This document shows positions 17,202 through 26,371 of a stretch of 64,000 bases of DNA, piece by piece (position 1 is the stretch's first letter; each line of letters opens with the position of its first letter). The notes below the pieces were generated by a model, which was not told the origin of the DNA, did not search any database, and saw nothing but the letters and a program-made list of their open reading frames with translations. The position numbers were made by a program, and so were the translations under genes. Source of the stretch: Sorangium cellulosum So0157-2 (GTDB lineage: Bacteria > Myxococcota_A > Polyangia > Polyangiales > Polyangiaceae); the NCBI RefSeq assembly GCF_000418325.1, contig NC_021658.1, forward strand, positions 11,918,001 to 11,982,000, given 5' to 3'.

Positions 17202-19147
17202 CACGCTTCGGTCGGATCGCGGGCCACGCCGCCGGCCCCGCTCGGCATCGGGTTCTGCTCCTTCTCGAGGTAGCGGAAGATGGTGCGCGGGTCGACGCCG
17301 AGGTCGCGGGCGGTCTGCGTGCGGTTGCCGTTGTTGCGCTCGAGCGCCTCCAGCACATACCGCCGCTGGAACTCCTCCTTGGCCTTCTCGAGCGGCATGA
17401 TCGCCGTCTCGGCGCCGGGGCCGAGATCGAGGTCCTCCACGGCGAGGAGCGCCTGGTCGCAGAGGACCAGCGCCTTCTTGATGCGGTTCTCGAGCTGCCG
17501 GATGTTGCCCGGCCAGGAGTACTTCTTGATCGCGGCGAGCGCGGCCGGGCTGAAGCCGCGCACGGGGCTGCCGAGCTCGTCGGCGTACTTCGAGAGCAGG
17601 ACCTTGGCGATGATCAGCACGTCGTCGCCCCGCTCGCGCAGCGGCGGGAGCCACAGGTTCACGACGTTGAGCCGGTAGTAGAGATCCTCCCGGAAGTTGC
17701 CGGCGCGGATCTCGTCCTCGAGGTTCCGGTTGGTGGCGGCGACGATGCGGATGTCGACCTTCTCGGGCTTCGAGTCGCCGACGCGGAAGACCACCCGCTC
17801 CTGGAGGGCGCGGAGGAGCTTCACCTGGAGGTTCAGCGGGAGCTCGCCGATCTCGTCGAGGAACAGCGTGCCCTTGTCGGCGACCTGGAACTTGCCCGGG
17901 CGGCTGGCGATGGCGCCGGTGAAGGCGCCCTTCACATGGCCGAAGAGCTCGCTCTCGATGAGGTTCTCGGGGATCGCGCCGCAGTTGATGGTGACGAAGG
18001 GGCCGCCCTCGCGCGGGCTGCGCCGGTGCAGCTCCCTCGCGATGAGCTCCTTCCCGGTCCCGGTCTCGCCCGTGATGAGCACGCTGATGTCGGTCGCGGC
18101 GACCTTCTGCAGCTTGCGGAAGACCTCGAGCATCGACGGGCAGGCGCCGATGATCTCGCCGAACTTCTTGTCGTGCAGCTCGGCGACGAGCTTGGCCTTG
18201 TCGGCCCGGAGGGCGTTCAGGAGCATCGCGTTCTGGAGGATGAGCGAGGCCTGGGACGCGAAGATGCTGAGCAGGTCGAGCTGGGCGCGATCGAAGAGGT
18301 GCTTGATCTTGTCGTTGCCGACGTAGAGCGCGCCGATGATCTGGCCCTGCGACAGGAGCGGCGCGCACATCACGCTGGAGAGCTTCATCGCGATGACGCT
18401 GTCGCTCCGGCCGAACTGCGTGTCGGCGAGCGCGTCGGAGACGATCACGGGGCGGCCCGAGGAGATGACCTGCCGCACGATGCTGTCCGAGATCCCCCCG
18501 GCGGCGTCGGTGATCGCCTCCTTGCGGATGTTGCGCGACGCGCGCACCGCGAGCTTGCGGTCGCCGGCCGCGCCGGCCGCGGCCGGGGCGCCGCCGCGGA
18601 CCGCCGTGTCGGCCGCCGCCTCCGCGCCCTCGAGGAGCAGCAGGAAGCCCTTGTCGGCGTGGGTCAGCTCGATGACGTCGTCGAGCATCGCCTCGAGGAG
18701 CTCGTCGACGCTGCGCCGGTTGATGAGCTTCTCGCTGAACGCGAACAGCTTGCGGACGCCCGCGAGCTCCGACGAGCCCTGCGCCGGCGCGGGCCGCTCC
18801 GCCTCGCCGTCGCACGCGGGGAGCCGCTCCGTCACCGTCGGCGCCTCGGCGAACATCGAGAACCCGATCTCGACCGAGCCGAGCTGGAGCCGGTCGCCGT
18901 GCACCAGCCGCGCGCGCCGCTTCTTCTTGCCGTTGATCGCGATCTCGCCGTCGCGCTCGCACTCCTCGAGCACGAAATCGCGCCCGTCGAACACGATCTG
19001 CGCGTGATGCTCCAGCACCCCGGCCCCCGCGACCGCGACGTCGTTTCCGAGCGCCTTGCCGATCGTCGTGACCGGCTTGTGGACGCTGTACAGGCGTGGC
19101 GCGCCCTCCGAGGCGAAATACTTCAGGGTCGGCATCGACAGCAGCAT
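17201..19147 (-). CDS. Sigma-54-dependent activator with FHA and GAF domains
   Basis: The product is 648 residues. An N-terminal FHA domain (about 1-105; IGKALGNDVAV, VLEHHAQIVFDG, GEIAING) binds phosphothreonine. A GAF domain (about 140-320) follows, then the sigma-54 AAA+ module with Walker A GETGTGKE, the sigma-contact loop GAFTGA, and LFLDEIGELP as Walker B. A Fis-type helix-turn-helix closes the protein (NNGNRTQTARDLGVDPRTIFRYL). Family knowledge: FHA-type activators take input from Ser/Thr kinases instead of two-component partners and are frequent in myxobacteria. MLLSMPTL starts at 19147; a second Met at 19135 is possible. It is coupled to mutS2 downstream, an unexpected partner for a transcriptional activator. 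Confidence 0.93.
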   Translation of the reverse strand: MLLSMPTLKYFASEGAPRLYSVHKPVTTIGKALGNDVAVAGAGVLEHHAQIVFDGRDFVLEECERDGEIAINGKKKRRARLVHGDRLQLGSVEIGFSMFAEAPTVTERLPACDGEAERPAPAQGSSELAGVRKLFAFSEKLINRRSVDELLEAMLDDVIELTHADKGFLLLLEGAEAAADTAVRGGAPAAAGAAGDRKLAVRASRNIRKEAITDAAGGISDSIVRQVISSGRPVIVSDALADTQFGRSDSVIAMKLSSVMCAPLLSQGQIIGALYVGNDKIKHLFDRAQLDLLSIFASQASLILQNAMLLNALRADKAKLVAELHDKKFGEIIGACPSMLEVFRKLQKVAATDISVLITGETGTGKELIARELHRRSPREGGPFVTINCGAIPENLIESELFGHVKGAFTGAIASRPGKFQVADKGTLFLDEIGELPLNLQVKLLRALQERVVFRVGDSKPEKVDIRIVAATNRNLEDEIRAGNFREDLYYRLNVVNLWLPPLRERGDDVLIIAKVLLSKYADELGSPVRGFSPAALAAIKKYSWPGNIRQLENRIKKALVLCDQALLAVEDLDLGPGAETAIMPLEKAKEEFQRRYVLEALERNNGNRTQTARDLGVDPRTIFRYLEKEQNPMPSGAGGVARDPTEA

Positions 19148-19197
19148 AGCAGGCGCGCCGCGGCCCCATGCAGCCGTGTTGGCCTGCGCACCGCGGC

Positions 19198-20274
19198 TTA
19201 CCAGAGCTCTCCGATGACGACGGCGCCCATGCCGCCCTGGTAAGGCACCATGCCGCCGCCGAGCACGCGCGCGAACGGGGGATCGCCGCGCTCCTCCGGC
19301 TCGTCCAGGGCGACCTCGCCGCGCGGGTCCGGCTTCCCGAGGAACAAGGCGCCCGCCACGATGCCGAGGGTGCCCGCGGCGCCCTGGGCGATGAGGCCGC
19401 GGCGCGGGTCGTGATCGCTGCCGATGTACGCGAAGTAGATGGGCAGCGACACCACCGTGCCGATGCCGAGGCCGCCCCACATCCACGCGAGCTGGTTCCA
19501 CGAGGGCGTCCAGGCGATCGACACGCCGACGGCGCCCGCGGTCGCGACGTTGAACCCGATCAGCCCCCCGAGCGAGATGCTGTCGTTCGCCTCGCTCCAG
19601 CCGCCGTTGCTGGCGGCGGCCCCGAACGCGCTGCCGATGAGGGAGCCCCACACCGCGCCCGAGGCGATGAGCATGTTGGTCTGCGGCTTGGGCCGGAGCA
19701 GGTGGTAGAAGCCCCAGCCGAGCGCGCCGCCGACGGTGGAGCCGATCACCTCGGAGGTGGCGAGCCCGAGGAAGCCCCACTCCTCGCCCTTGCGCGCGCT
19801 GACGTACTGGTAGGAGGCGACGCCGAGCCCCTCGCCCGCGCCGATCACCATGCCGGTGGCGATCGCGGACGGCATGCCGCGCGGCATCGGCGGCGAGTCG
19901 AGGAAGTAGACCCCGACGGGCGCCGCGACGCCGAGGAGCGCAGGCGCAATGAACTGCACCCCAGGATCGTCGATGCCGACGAGCGCGTCGAACCAGATGC
20001 CGGTCCCCACGCCGTAAGCCACGGACGTGGCGTAGAGGTAGCCGACCTCGAGCGGCGTCGACTTGGGCTGGCTCTTCGGCGGCGTGTAGGCGTAGCCGCC
20101 GTAGGGCGCGCCGTACTGACCTCCATACGGAGCGCCGTACTGGCCCCCGTACGCGCCGCTTTGGCCCCCGGACGCGCCGCCATAGGGCGGCGCGCCGTAC
20201 TGGGCAGAGGCCGTCCAGCTGACGCTCGACATGAGGATCGCGGAGAGGAGACTCACGAGAGGTCGCGTGTGCAT
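19198..20274 (-). CDS. Secreted/outer-envelope protein with Gly/Tyr-rich N terminus and multiple hydrophobic segments
   Basis: The product is 358 residues. A signal peptide (MHTRPLVSLLSAILMSSVSWTASA) is followed by a low-complexity Gly/Tyr/Pro tract with YGGQYGAPYGG repeats (residues ~25-65). Several Gly/Ala-rich hydrophobic stretches come next, for example FIAPALLGVAAPVGVYFL and LIAQGAAGTLGIVAGALFL. It resembles uncharacterised myxobacterial membrane proteins with glycine-zipper-like segments; no enzyme motif was seen. It starts upstream of, and reads towards, the sigma-54 regulator (50-nt gap), so the three minus-strand genes could share transcripts. Function unknown. Confidence 0.7.
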   Translation of the reverse strand: MHTRPLVSLLSAILMSSVSWTASAQYGAPPYGGASGGQSGAYGGQYGAPYGGQYGAPYGGYAYTPPKSQPKSTPLEVGYLYATSVAYGVGTGIWFDALVGIDDPGVQFIAPALLGVAAPVGVYFLDSPPMPRGMPSAIATGMVIGAGEGLGVASYQYVSARKGEEWGFLGLATSEVIGSTVGGALGWGFYHLLRPKPQTNMLIASGAVWGSLIGSAFGAAASNGGWSEANDSISLGGLIGFNVATAGAVGVSIAWTPSWNQLAWMWGGLGIGTVVSLPIYFAYIGSDHDPRRGLIAQGAAGTLGIVAGALFLGKPDPRGEVALDEPEERGDPPFARVLGGGMVPYQGGMGAVVIGELW

Positions 20275-20367
20275 CGCGCCGCCACTTTACACGCTCGCGC
20301 GCGGCGAGGCGCGCGCGCGGCGCGAGAAAGCGCCTTCCCCCGAGCCGCCCCCGCGCCTCGCTCTTTC

Positions 20368-21366
20368 TCACTCTCTCGTCAGGGCGCGGGTCATGAGGTC
20401 GACGACGGCCTGCGGCGGCGGCTTTCCCTCGTAGAGCATGCGGTACACCTCGACCGTGATCGGCGCGCTCACGCCCAGCTTGTCCGCGAGGTCGTACGCG
20501 CTCTTCGCCGTCTTCACCCCCTCGGCGACGTGCCCGAGGCCCTCGAGGATCTCCTCGAGCTTCCGTCCCCTGCCCATCTCGATCCCGACGGTGCGGTTGC
20601 GCGACAGCTCGCCCGTGCACGTGAGCACCAGGTCGCCCATCCCGGAGAGCCCCGCCAGCGTGAGCGGGTTCGCCCCCTTCGCCGCCGCCATGCGGCCGAT
20701 CTCCGCGAGGCCGCGCGTGATGAGCCCGGCGCGCGCGTTGTGGCCGAGGCCGAGGCCGTCGCAGATGCCGGCCGCGATGGCGACGACGTTCTTGAGGGCG
20801 CCGCCCACCTCGACGCCCACGACGTCATCGGACGAGTAGACCCGGAACCGATCCGTCGCGAGCATGCGCTGCACCGCGTGCGTCTCCTGCGGGCCCCTCC
20901 CCGCGACCACCACGGTGGTCGGCTGGCCGGCCGCCACCTCCCGCGCGAAGCTCGGGCCCGACAGGTACGAGAGCCGCGGCTCGGCCTCGCGCCCGAGCTC
21001 GTCGACGAGCACCTCGCTCATCAGCATCAGCGAGTCGTTCTCGATGCCCTTCGTCGCGCTGCAGACGAGCGCGCCCCCCGGGATGTGGCGCCTGGCCTCG
21101 CGGACCACCTCCCGCAGCGCGTGCGACGGCACCACGACGACGACGAGCTCCGCGCCGCGGAGCGCGCCCTCGAGATCGCCCGTCGCCCGAAGGCTCCCGG
21201 GCAGCTCCACGCCGGGCAGGTAGCGGTGGTTCTGGCGCTCGCGCTCGATGCGCTCGGCCAGCTCCCCCTGGTGCGCCCAGAGCGCGGTGGGGTTGCCCTT
21301 GTCCGCCAGCAACTTCGCCAGCGCCGTCCCCCAGGCGCCGGCCCCGATCACTGCGACGTTCGCCAT
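20368..21366 (-). CDS. gpsA: NAD(P)-dependent glycerol-3-phosphate dehydrogenase
   Basis: The product is 332 residues, typical length. It begins with the Rossmann motif VAVIGAGAWGTALAKLLA (GxGxxG), then VVVVVPSHALREV, CSATKGIE, LSGPSFAREVA, the lysine segment VVGVEVGGALKNVVAIAAGI and ARAGLITRGLAEIGRMA. Family knowledge: it reduces dihydroxyacetone phosphate to sn-glycerol-3-phosphate, the backbone of membrane phospholipids. A 118-bp intergenic region separates it from a divergent lipoprotein gene. Confidence 0.96.
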   Translation of the reverse strand: MANVAVIGAGAWGTALAKLLADKGNPTALWAHQGELAERIERERQNHRYLPGVELPGSLRATGDLEGALRGAELVVVVVPSHALREVVREARRHIPGGALVCSATKGIENDSLMLMSEVLVDELGREAEPRLSYLSGPSFAREVAAGQPTTVVVAGRGPQETHAVQRMLATDRFRVYSSDDVVGVEVGGALKNVVAIAAGICDGLGLGHNARAGLITRGLAEIGRMAAAKGANPLTLAGLSGMGDLVLTCTGELSRNRTVGIEMGRGRKLEEILEGLGHVAEGVKTAKSAYDLADKLGVSAPITVEVYRMLYEGKPPPQAVVDLMTRALTRE

Positions 21367-21484
21367 GGAGCGACCCTATCACCACCGGCGCTCCGGGCCG
21401 AAAGCGGCGTGCCCCGCGCGCCCGGCCGGGCGGACGCACGCGGCGCGCCGCTCGCTCCGCCGGCGTTTCGACTATGCTGCGCCC

Positions 21485-22558
21485 ATGCTCTTCCGCACCG
21501 CCGCGCTGCGCGCGCTCGGCCTCGCGCTCTGCCTCTCCGTGCTCGGGACGGTGGGCGGCGCGTGCGGCCAGGGCGCGCTCGGCGTCATGCCGGGCGTCGT
21601 CAACGATCCGGGGAACCTGTCGCTCCGCAGGGCGATCCTTTCCTTCGCGACGAGCCAGCTCTGCAGCGAGATGCGGAAGCGGAGCGTGCCGCTGCGCCTC
21701 CGCGACGAGGATCCGGTGACCGGCCGGTTCTATCCGGGCACCTGCGTCGCCCAGGAGCTCGCGAACGGCAACCTCTTCCTCCAGTTCGGCGGCAGCGGCG
21801 TGGTCTGGACGAACCTGACGAAGCGCATGAGCTTCGATGCGAGCGCCGCCGTCGAGTACGATCACGACTTCCTGATGGATGGCGACACGATGTACGTGTA
21901 CTTCCGTCAGCGGTCGACCACGGCGGCGAGCTTCACGACCAAGCTCATCGAGCAGCCCGCGGCGATCTCGCTCGGCGGCGTGTCCCTCGCCCAGGGCAGC
22001 GCGTACGCCAACGCGCTCGGCGCCCAGCTCGTGAAGACCGAGATCGCCCGGGGGTTCACGGTCATCCGCGACGACGACGGCGCTGTGCAGTTCGGCCTCG
22101 GCATCATCGAGAAGGGGCAGCGGCCCCAGGCCCCCTACGCGCGGCGCGACAACGGCCGGCTCCTCCTGGCGAACGAGCGCACCGAGGTGCACCAGGGCCA
22201 GCGCGATTACATCGGCCCGCTGGAGATCACGGGCAGCGGCGAGGCGATGACGCTCACGGTCGCCGTCGACGGCGCGCCGGGCGTGGACGTGATCCTCGTG
22301 CCCCGGGCCGCCGGCGAGCAGTGGCTCCAGGCGTACCTGACGCAGGCCGCGCCGCCGCCGCTCTCCGCGGCGCCCCTGCTCGACGAGCCTGTGTACTCCG
22401 GCGCCCCCTGGCGGCGGACGGTGCCGCTGCCCGAAGGGCAGTACTACCTGGTCATCGACAACACGAACGCCGCTGGGCGCACGCAGCCGACGACGTACGC
22501 CCGCGACGACCGGGCCGCCCTGGTGAGCTACGCCGTCGAGACGGGGGACGCGCCGTGA
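21485..22558 (+). CDS. Secreted protein, probable lipoprotein, unknown function
   Basis: The product is 357 residues. The N terminus (MLFRTAALRALGLALCLSVLGTVGGACGQG) is a signal peptide with a probable lipobox-like GGAC at Cys27, although Gly at -3 is atypical. The mature part is beta-rich, with segments such as LFLQFGGSGVVWTNL, SFTTKLIEQ and YLVIDNTNAAGR. The last of these resembles the end of beta-sandwich domains that give off polar side chains at the cell surface. No known catalytic motif was found. The ATG at 21485 is the first Met before a clear signal sequence. It is divergent from gpsA. Confidence 0.7.
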   Translation: MLFRTAALRALGLALCLSVLGTVGGACGQGALGVMPGVVNDPGNLSLRRAILSFATSQLCSEMRKRSVPLRLRDEDPVTGRFYPGTCVAQELANGNLFLQFGGSGVVWTNLTKRMSFDASAAVEYDHDFLMDGDTMYVYFRQRSTTAASFTTKLIEQPAAISLGGVSLAQGSAYANALGAQLVKTEIARGFTVIRDDDGAVQFGLGIIEKGQRPQAPYARRDNGRLLLANERTEVHQGQRDYIGPLEITGSGEAMTLTVAVDGAPGVDVILVPRAAGEQWLQAYLTQAAPPPLSAAPLLDEPVYSGAPWRRTVPLPEGQYYLVIDNTNAAGRTQPTTYARDDRAALVSYAVETGDAP

Positions 22559-22793
22559 CGGCGGCGGCGACGCGGACGGGAGCGCGGATGGCGCGGACGC
22601 CCGCGCCGGCGGCGCGGACGGCAACGTGGCCGGCGACGACGGACCGCTCGCCGCCCGCCGCGCCTGCGCACTTGCCGCGGCGAGGGTCGGCGTATACATA
22701 AGCTCTCTCTTGCCGCCGCGCCCCGATGAACAACCCCAGATCGTACCGTCGGTCGCGGCCAATCGGCCCGCAAGCTCGGAGTTCCGAACCTCG

Positions 22794-24248
22794 ATGAGGG
22801 GCAGCTCGAGCTCGGAGCCCCGCGTCAGCGCGGCCAAGCCGACCGGAGGGGCTGACGCGCGCGGGGCCGGCGGCGCCCCTCCGCCGGGCGGCCGGGACGG
22901 CCGGGTGCTGCGCTTCCTGTTCCACCTCGTGTGGATCTGCCTCGTGCCGTTCGCGCTCGCGGTCGTGAACGTCTGGCTGCTCACCCCGTCGTCCGAGAGC
23001 GGGAGCACCCAGCCGCTCCGCGTCTTCGTCGCCGAGCAGCAGATCCCGGCCGGCATCGTGCTCTTCACGATCTTCGCGATGATCCTCTGGCGGTTCCGCC
23101 ACGAGCTGCCGTTCGCGTCGGCGATCGGCGTCGGCGGCCGCCGGGACATCCCGCCGAAGGTGCGCGCCCGCTTCGAGGACGCCGCGGCGCTCCTCGAGGA
23201 GGCGCACCGGATCCTGCGCAGCCGGAAGCGCGAGGTGGAGCGCGAGCTGACGAGCGGCGAGCGCGAGCAGGTGATGCAGGCGATCGCCGCCCTCGAGCGC
23301 GCGATGAGCGCCGAGACGTTCGACGCCGACGAGTTCGACGCCGCCCTCAGCCGCGCCGATCGCACGGTCGGCGAGCACCTCGGCCGCTGGCGCAAGGGCG
23401 AGATGCGCGAGTACGCCGAGTCGATCGGCATCGCCGTCGCCGTGGCGCTCATCCTGCGCGCCTTCGTCGTCGAGGCGTTCAAGATCCCGAGCGGCTCGAT
23501 GATCCCGACCCTCATGGTCGGCGACCACATCTTCGTCAACAAGTTCACCTACGGCCCGCTCATCCCCTGGACCGACCAGCGCCTCTTCCCTCGCCTGCCG
23601 CCGTCGCGGGGCGACGTGATGGTGTTCAAGTTCCCGGAGAACAAGGAGCAGGACTTCATCAAGCGGACGATCGCCATCCCGGGCGACACGCTGGAAGCCA
23701 TCAACGGCCGCCCCATCCTCAACGGCTGGCTCGTCCCGCACTGCCACGTCGGCCCCTACCGCTACGAGGGCCGGCAGGCGGAGCTGTTCGTCGAGTTCCT
23801 CGGGGAGAAGTCGTACTTCACGCTCTACGACACGAACCCCGACGAGACGATGTGCGTCGCGAACGACGACTGCACGCCGGGCTCCACGTGCCGGGGCGGC
23901 ATCTGCGGCATGCTCCAGGGCCCCTTCAAGGTCGCCGCCGACGAGGCGTGGGTGATGGGCGACAACCGCAACAACAGCCACGACTCGCGCAGCTGGCGCG
24001 GCGGGCTCGGCGCGGGCGTGCCCTTCGAGAACATCAAGGGGCGCGCGATGTTCGTGTGGATGAGCTTCGGGCCTGGCGGGGGCATCGCGCAGGATCGCCT
24101 CTTCGTGAACGTGATGGGCCGCCCGAAGCTCCCCGGCGCGCACGAGGCGACGCTGCAGGAAGGCCTCGACAAGTGCCTGCGCGAGCGGCCTCCCGTCTCC
24201 GAGACGACGCCGCCGCCCGCGCCCGCGCGCGGGCAATCCAAGCGCTGA
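22794..24248 (+). CDS. lepB: Signal peptidase I, extended, with Cys-rich insert
   Basis: The product is 484 residues, longer than most LepB proteins (250-330). Catalytic Ser235 lies in box B (PSGSMIPTLMVGD) and the general base Lys290 in FIKRTIAIPGD. Box E is MGDNRNNSHDSR. Two hydrophobic segments precede a helical charged region (~120-210), then a third membrane segment (IGIAVAVALILRAFVVEAF) anchors the periplasmic catalytic domain. Between boxes D and E there is an unusual insert with four Cys (C354, C360, C366, C371: CVANDDC, TCRGGIC), resembling EGF-like or myxobacterial secreted-protein modules. Family knowledge: it removes Sec/Tat signal peptides at the membrane. The start at 22794 (MRGSSSSE) was chosen; upstream in-frame residues look non-coding. 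Confidence 0.93.
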   Translation: MRGSSSSEPRVSAAKPTGGADARGAGGAPPPGGRDGRVLRFLFHLVWICLVPFALAVVNVWLLTPSSESGSTQPLRVFVAEQQIPAGIVLFTIFAMILWRFRHELPFASAIGVGGRRDIPPKVRARFEDAAALLEEAHRILRSRKREVERELTSGEREQVMQAIAALERAMSAETFDADEFDAALSRADRTVGEHLGRWRKGEMREYAESIGIAVAVALILRAFVVEAFKIPSGSMIPTLMVGDHIFVNKFTYGPLIPWTDQRLFPRLPPSRGDVMVFKFPENKEQDFIKRTIAIPGDTLEAINGRPILNGWLVPHCHVGPYRYEGRQAELFVEFLGEKSYFTLYDTNPDETMCVANDDCTPGSTCRGGICGMLQGPFKVAADEAWVMGDNRNNSHDSRSWRGGLGAGVPFENIKGRAMFVWMSFGPGGGIAQDRLFVNVMGRPKLPGAHEATLQEGLDKCLRERPPVSETTPPPAPARGQSKR

Positions 24249-24361
24249 GGCCGCCAAAACGGGCGAGCGTGGGGAGCTGCGCTCCCTGCGGCGCTCGTGT
24301 ACGTTGCCCCGGCCCTCGGCCGACGCAGCGCGTCCCCCGGCCCGAGGCGACGGAGGAGACG

Positions 24362-25060
24362 ATGGCACGTGCGGTCGAGATGTGGAGCCTGGCGCTCGCG
24401 GGCAGCTTGCTCGCTGGAGCAGGGTGCAGCAGGGAGGAGGCCTCGACGACGAGCGCAGCGACCTCGGCGGCGGCCTCGGCGCCCCCGGTGGCGCCCGCCG
24501 CGACGGACCTCGTCGGGTACGTGGCCACGTACCCGACCATGGAGCCCCAGCCCGGGCGCCGGCGCCTTCAGCAGCAGTTCGCCGTGTACCCGTCGGCGGA
24601 CGCCAAGTCGAAGGAGCTCGCGCGCCTCGACAGCGGCGCGATCGTCGACCTCAAGGCGAGCTACCAGGACTGGATGCTCGTGGCCTTCCAGAGCGGGGGC
24701 CAGCCCACGCTGGGCTGGATCGAGCTCAAGGTGGACGACACCCGCGCGACGACCGTGACCGACGCGGAGGCGCGCGCGGCGACGGCGACCCCTGCGCCCA
24801 AGACGGCCGCCGCGGGGGCGACCGGCTCCGGCACCACCCCCGACGCGGGGACGACCGCCGGCGGCGACGCGGGGGCGACCGGCTCCGGCGACGCGGGCGC
24901 CGCGGACGGCGGCACGCGGCGCACCAGCTCCGATGCGGGGACGACCGCCGGCGGCGACGCGGGGACGACCGCCGGCGGCGACGCGGGGGCGACCGGCTCC
25001 GGCGACGCGGGCGCCGCGGACGGCGGCACGCGGCGCAAGATCATCCTGAAGAGGCCGTAG
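24362..25060 (+). CDS. Lipoprotein with SH3-like domain and Asp/Ala/Gly repeat tail
   Basis: The product is 232 residues. The signal peptide ends in LAGAGC (lipobox). An Ala/Ser/Thr linker leads to a short SH3-like domain (about 50-115: FAVYPSADAKSKELARL, GAIVDLKASYQDWMLVAF, LGWIELK), typical of cell-wall- or peptide-binding bacterial SH3 modules. The C terminus is a low-complexity tail of GTTAGGDAGATGSGDAG units ending in a basic stretch (RRKIILKRP). The repeated DNA is in frame. It lies 113 nt after lepB. Function is unknown; a wall-associated anchor is an inference from the SH3 domain. A 7-bp inverted repeat (25085-25091/25105-25111) lies just downstream. Confidence 0.75.
   Translation: MARAVEMWSLALAGSLLAGAGCSREEASTTSAATSAAASAPPVAPAATDLVGYVATYPTMEPQPGRRRLQQQFAVYPSADAKSKELARLDSGAIVDLKASYQDWMLVAFQSGGQPTLGWIELKVDDTRATTVTDAEARAATATPAPKTAAAGATGSGTTPDAGTTAGGDAGATGSGDAGAADGGTRRTSSDAGTTAGGDAGTTAGGDAGATGSGDAGAADGGTRRKIILKRP
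24846..25040 (+). repeat. In-frame coding repeat of the lipoprotein tail
   Basis: Two long copies of a block encoding GTTAGGDAGATGSGDAGAAD, each ending GGTRR, flank a shorter GTTAGGDA copy. The units are nearly identical at DNA level, which suggests recent tandem duplication. Confidence 0.8.
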
Positions 25061-25196
25061 GATGCGCCGGTGAAGTGAGCAGCCCGAGCGCAATTTTCTG
25101 ATGGGCGCTCGCTCGTCCGCGCGCCACGCTACACGGGCCTGAGGCGCCCGAGCGCCAGCTGCGTGCGCCTCGAACCTCCAGACAGGAGCCTGGTGC

Positions 25197-26366
25197 ATGA
25201 GCGACACGATGTGGGCGCTGACGTACAACCGCGAGAAACAGCCGTGGGAGTCCACCGTCGGGCTGTCGAAGGACGAGGTCGAGCGCCCGGCGATCAACGA
25301 GGCGAAGGACTACCACGATCGCGCGAGCGTCCTCGTGAAGCCGATCATGACGGGCTTCTGCGGCTCGGATCGCGGCATCTGGTTCCGCGGCGCGTTCAAG
25401 GACATGATCTTCAGGTCGCTCGATCGCGACCGGAAGGCGACGCGCACGATCGGCCACGAGCTGCTCGGCCGGGTCGTCGACCTCGGGACCGACGCGCGGC
25501 GGACCTTCGGGCTGGAGATCGGCGACATCGTGTCGACCGAGAGCCACATCGCCTGCGGCGCCTGCTACCAGTGCCGCGTCGGCGACACCCACGTGTGCGC
25601 CGACGACAAGATCATCGGCATCAGCGAGGACGGCTGCTTCGCCGAGCTCGTCAAGCTGCCGGCGAAGAACCTGTGGCGCACGGACATCGCGAGGATCCGG
25701 CCGGAGGTCGCCGCGGTGCAGGAGCCGTTCGGCAACGCCGTGCACGCGTGCACCAAGGTGAACCTCCGCGGCAAGCGCGTGGCCATCTTCGGCTGCGGCA
25801 CCATCGGCCTGTTCGCGGTCGCGATCGCGCGCGCGATGGGGGCCATCTACATCATCGGCGTCGAGCCGCTCGAGCGGAACGCCGAGATGGCCCGCCGCCT
25901 GGGCGCCGACGTGGTCCTGCGCCCGCACCGGGCGAGCCCCGAGCGGCCCCACGCGAGCGATCCCGAGCTGACGGAGCGGGTGCGCAAGCTGACGGACGGG
26001 GTCGGCGTCGACGTGGTGCTCGAGATGAGCGGGGTGAACAGCAGCGTGAACAACGCGATCCACGCGGCGAGGCGCGGCGGCGACGTGATCCTCTTCGGCC
26101 TGAAGAGCGGCGACGCGGTGATCGAGAACTTCGATCGCCTCATCGTCGACGGCATCAGCCTCCACAGCGTGATCGGCCGCCGCATGTTCGAGACGTGGCA
26201 CATCACGCGCCACCTGCTCGAGTCGCGCGATCCGAACATCCACGACCTCATCTGGGAGGTCATCCTGAACCGGGGTCAGGAGACGGTGTTCGATTTCAAC
26301 GACTACGACCCGGCGGCCTTCCAGGAGGCGATCTCGAACCACCCCAAGGTGATCCTCCGGTACTGA
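25197..26366 (+). CDS. tdh: Zinc-dependent dehydrogenase of the MDR family, probable L-threonine 3-dehydrogenase
   Basis: The product is 389 residues. Catalytic zinc ligands lie in GFCGSD and GHELLG; the structural zinc is held by four Cys in CGACYQCRVGDTHVC. The coenzyme fold has GCGTIG. Tdh-like signatures are EPFGNAVHA and GRRMFETWH, both close to the E. coli enzyme. Family knowledge: it oxidises L-threonine to 2-amino-3-ketobutyrate, which Kbl cleaves to glycine and acetyl-CoA. The kbl gene lies immediately downstream on the opposite strand with 5 bp between stops, supporting the assignment. AGGAG at 25184-25188 with 8-nt spacing fixes the start. The product is longer than E. coli Tdh (341), mostly through an N-terminal extension. 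Confidence 0.8.
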   Translation: MSDTMWALTYNREKQPWESTVGLSKDEVERPAINEAKDYHDRASVLVKPIMTGFCGSDRGIWFRGAFKDMIFRSLDRDRKATRTIGHELLGRVVDLGTDARRTFGLEIGDIVSTESHIACGACYQCRVGDTHVCADDKIIGISEDGCFAELVKLPAKNLWRTDIARIRPEVAAVQEPFGNAVHACTKVNLRGKRVAIFGCGTIGLFAVAIARAMGAIYIIGVEPLERNAEMARRLGADVVLRPHRASPERPHASDPELTERVRKLTDGVGVDVVLEMSGVNSSVNNAIHAARRGGDVILFGLKSGDAVIENFDRLIVDGISLHSVIGRRMFETWHITRHLLESRDPNIHDLIWEVILNRGQETVFDFNDYDPAAFQEAISNHPKVILRY

Positions 26367-26371
26367 GCCGG

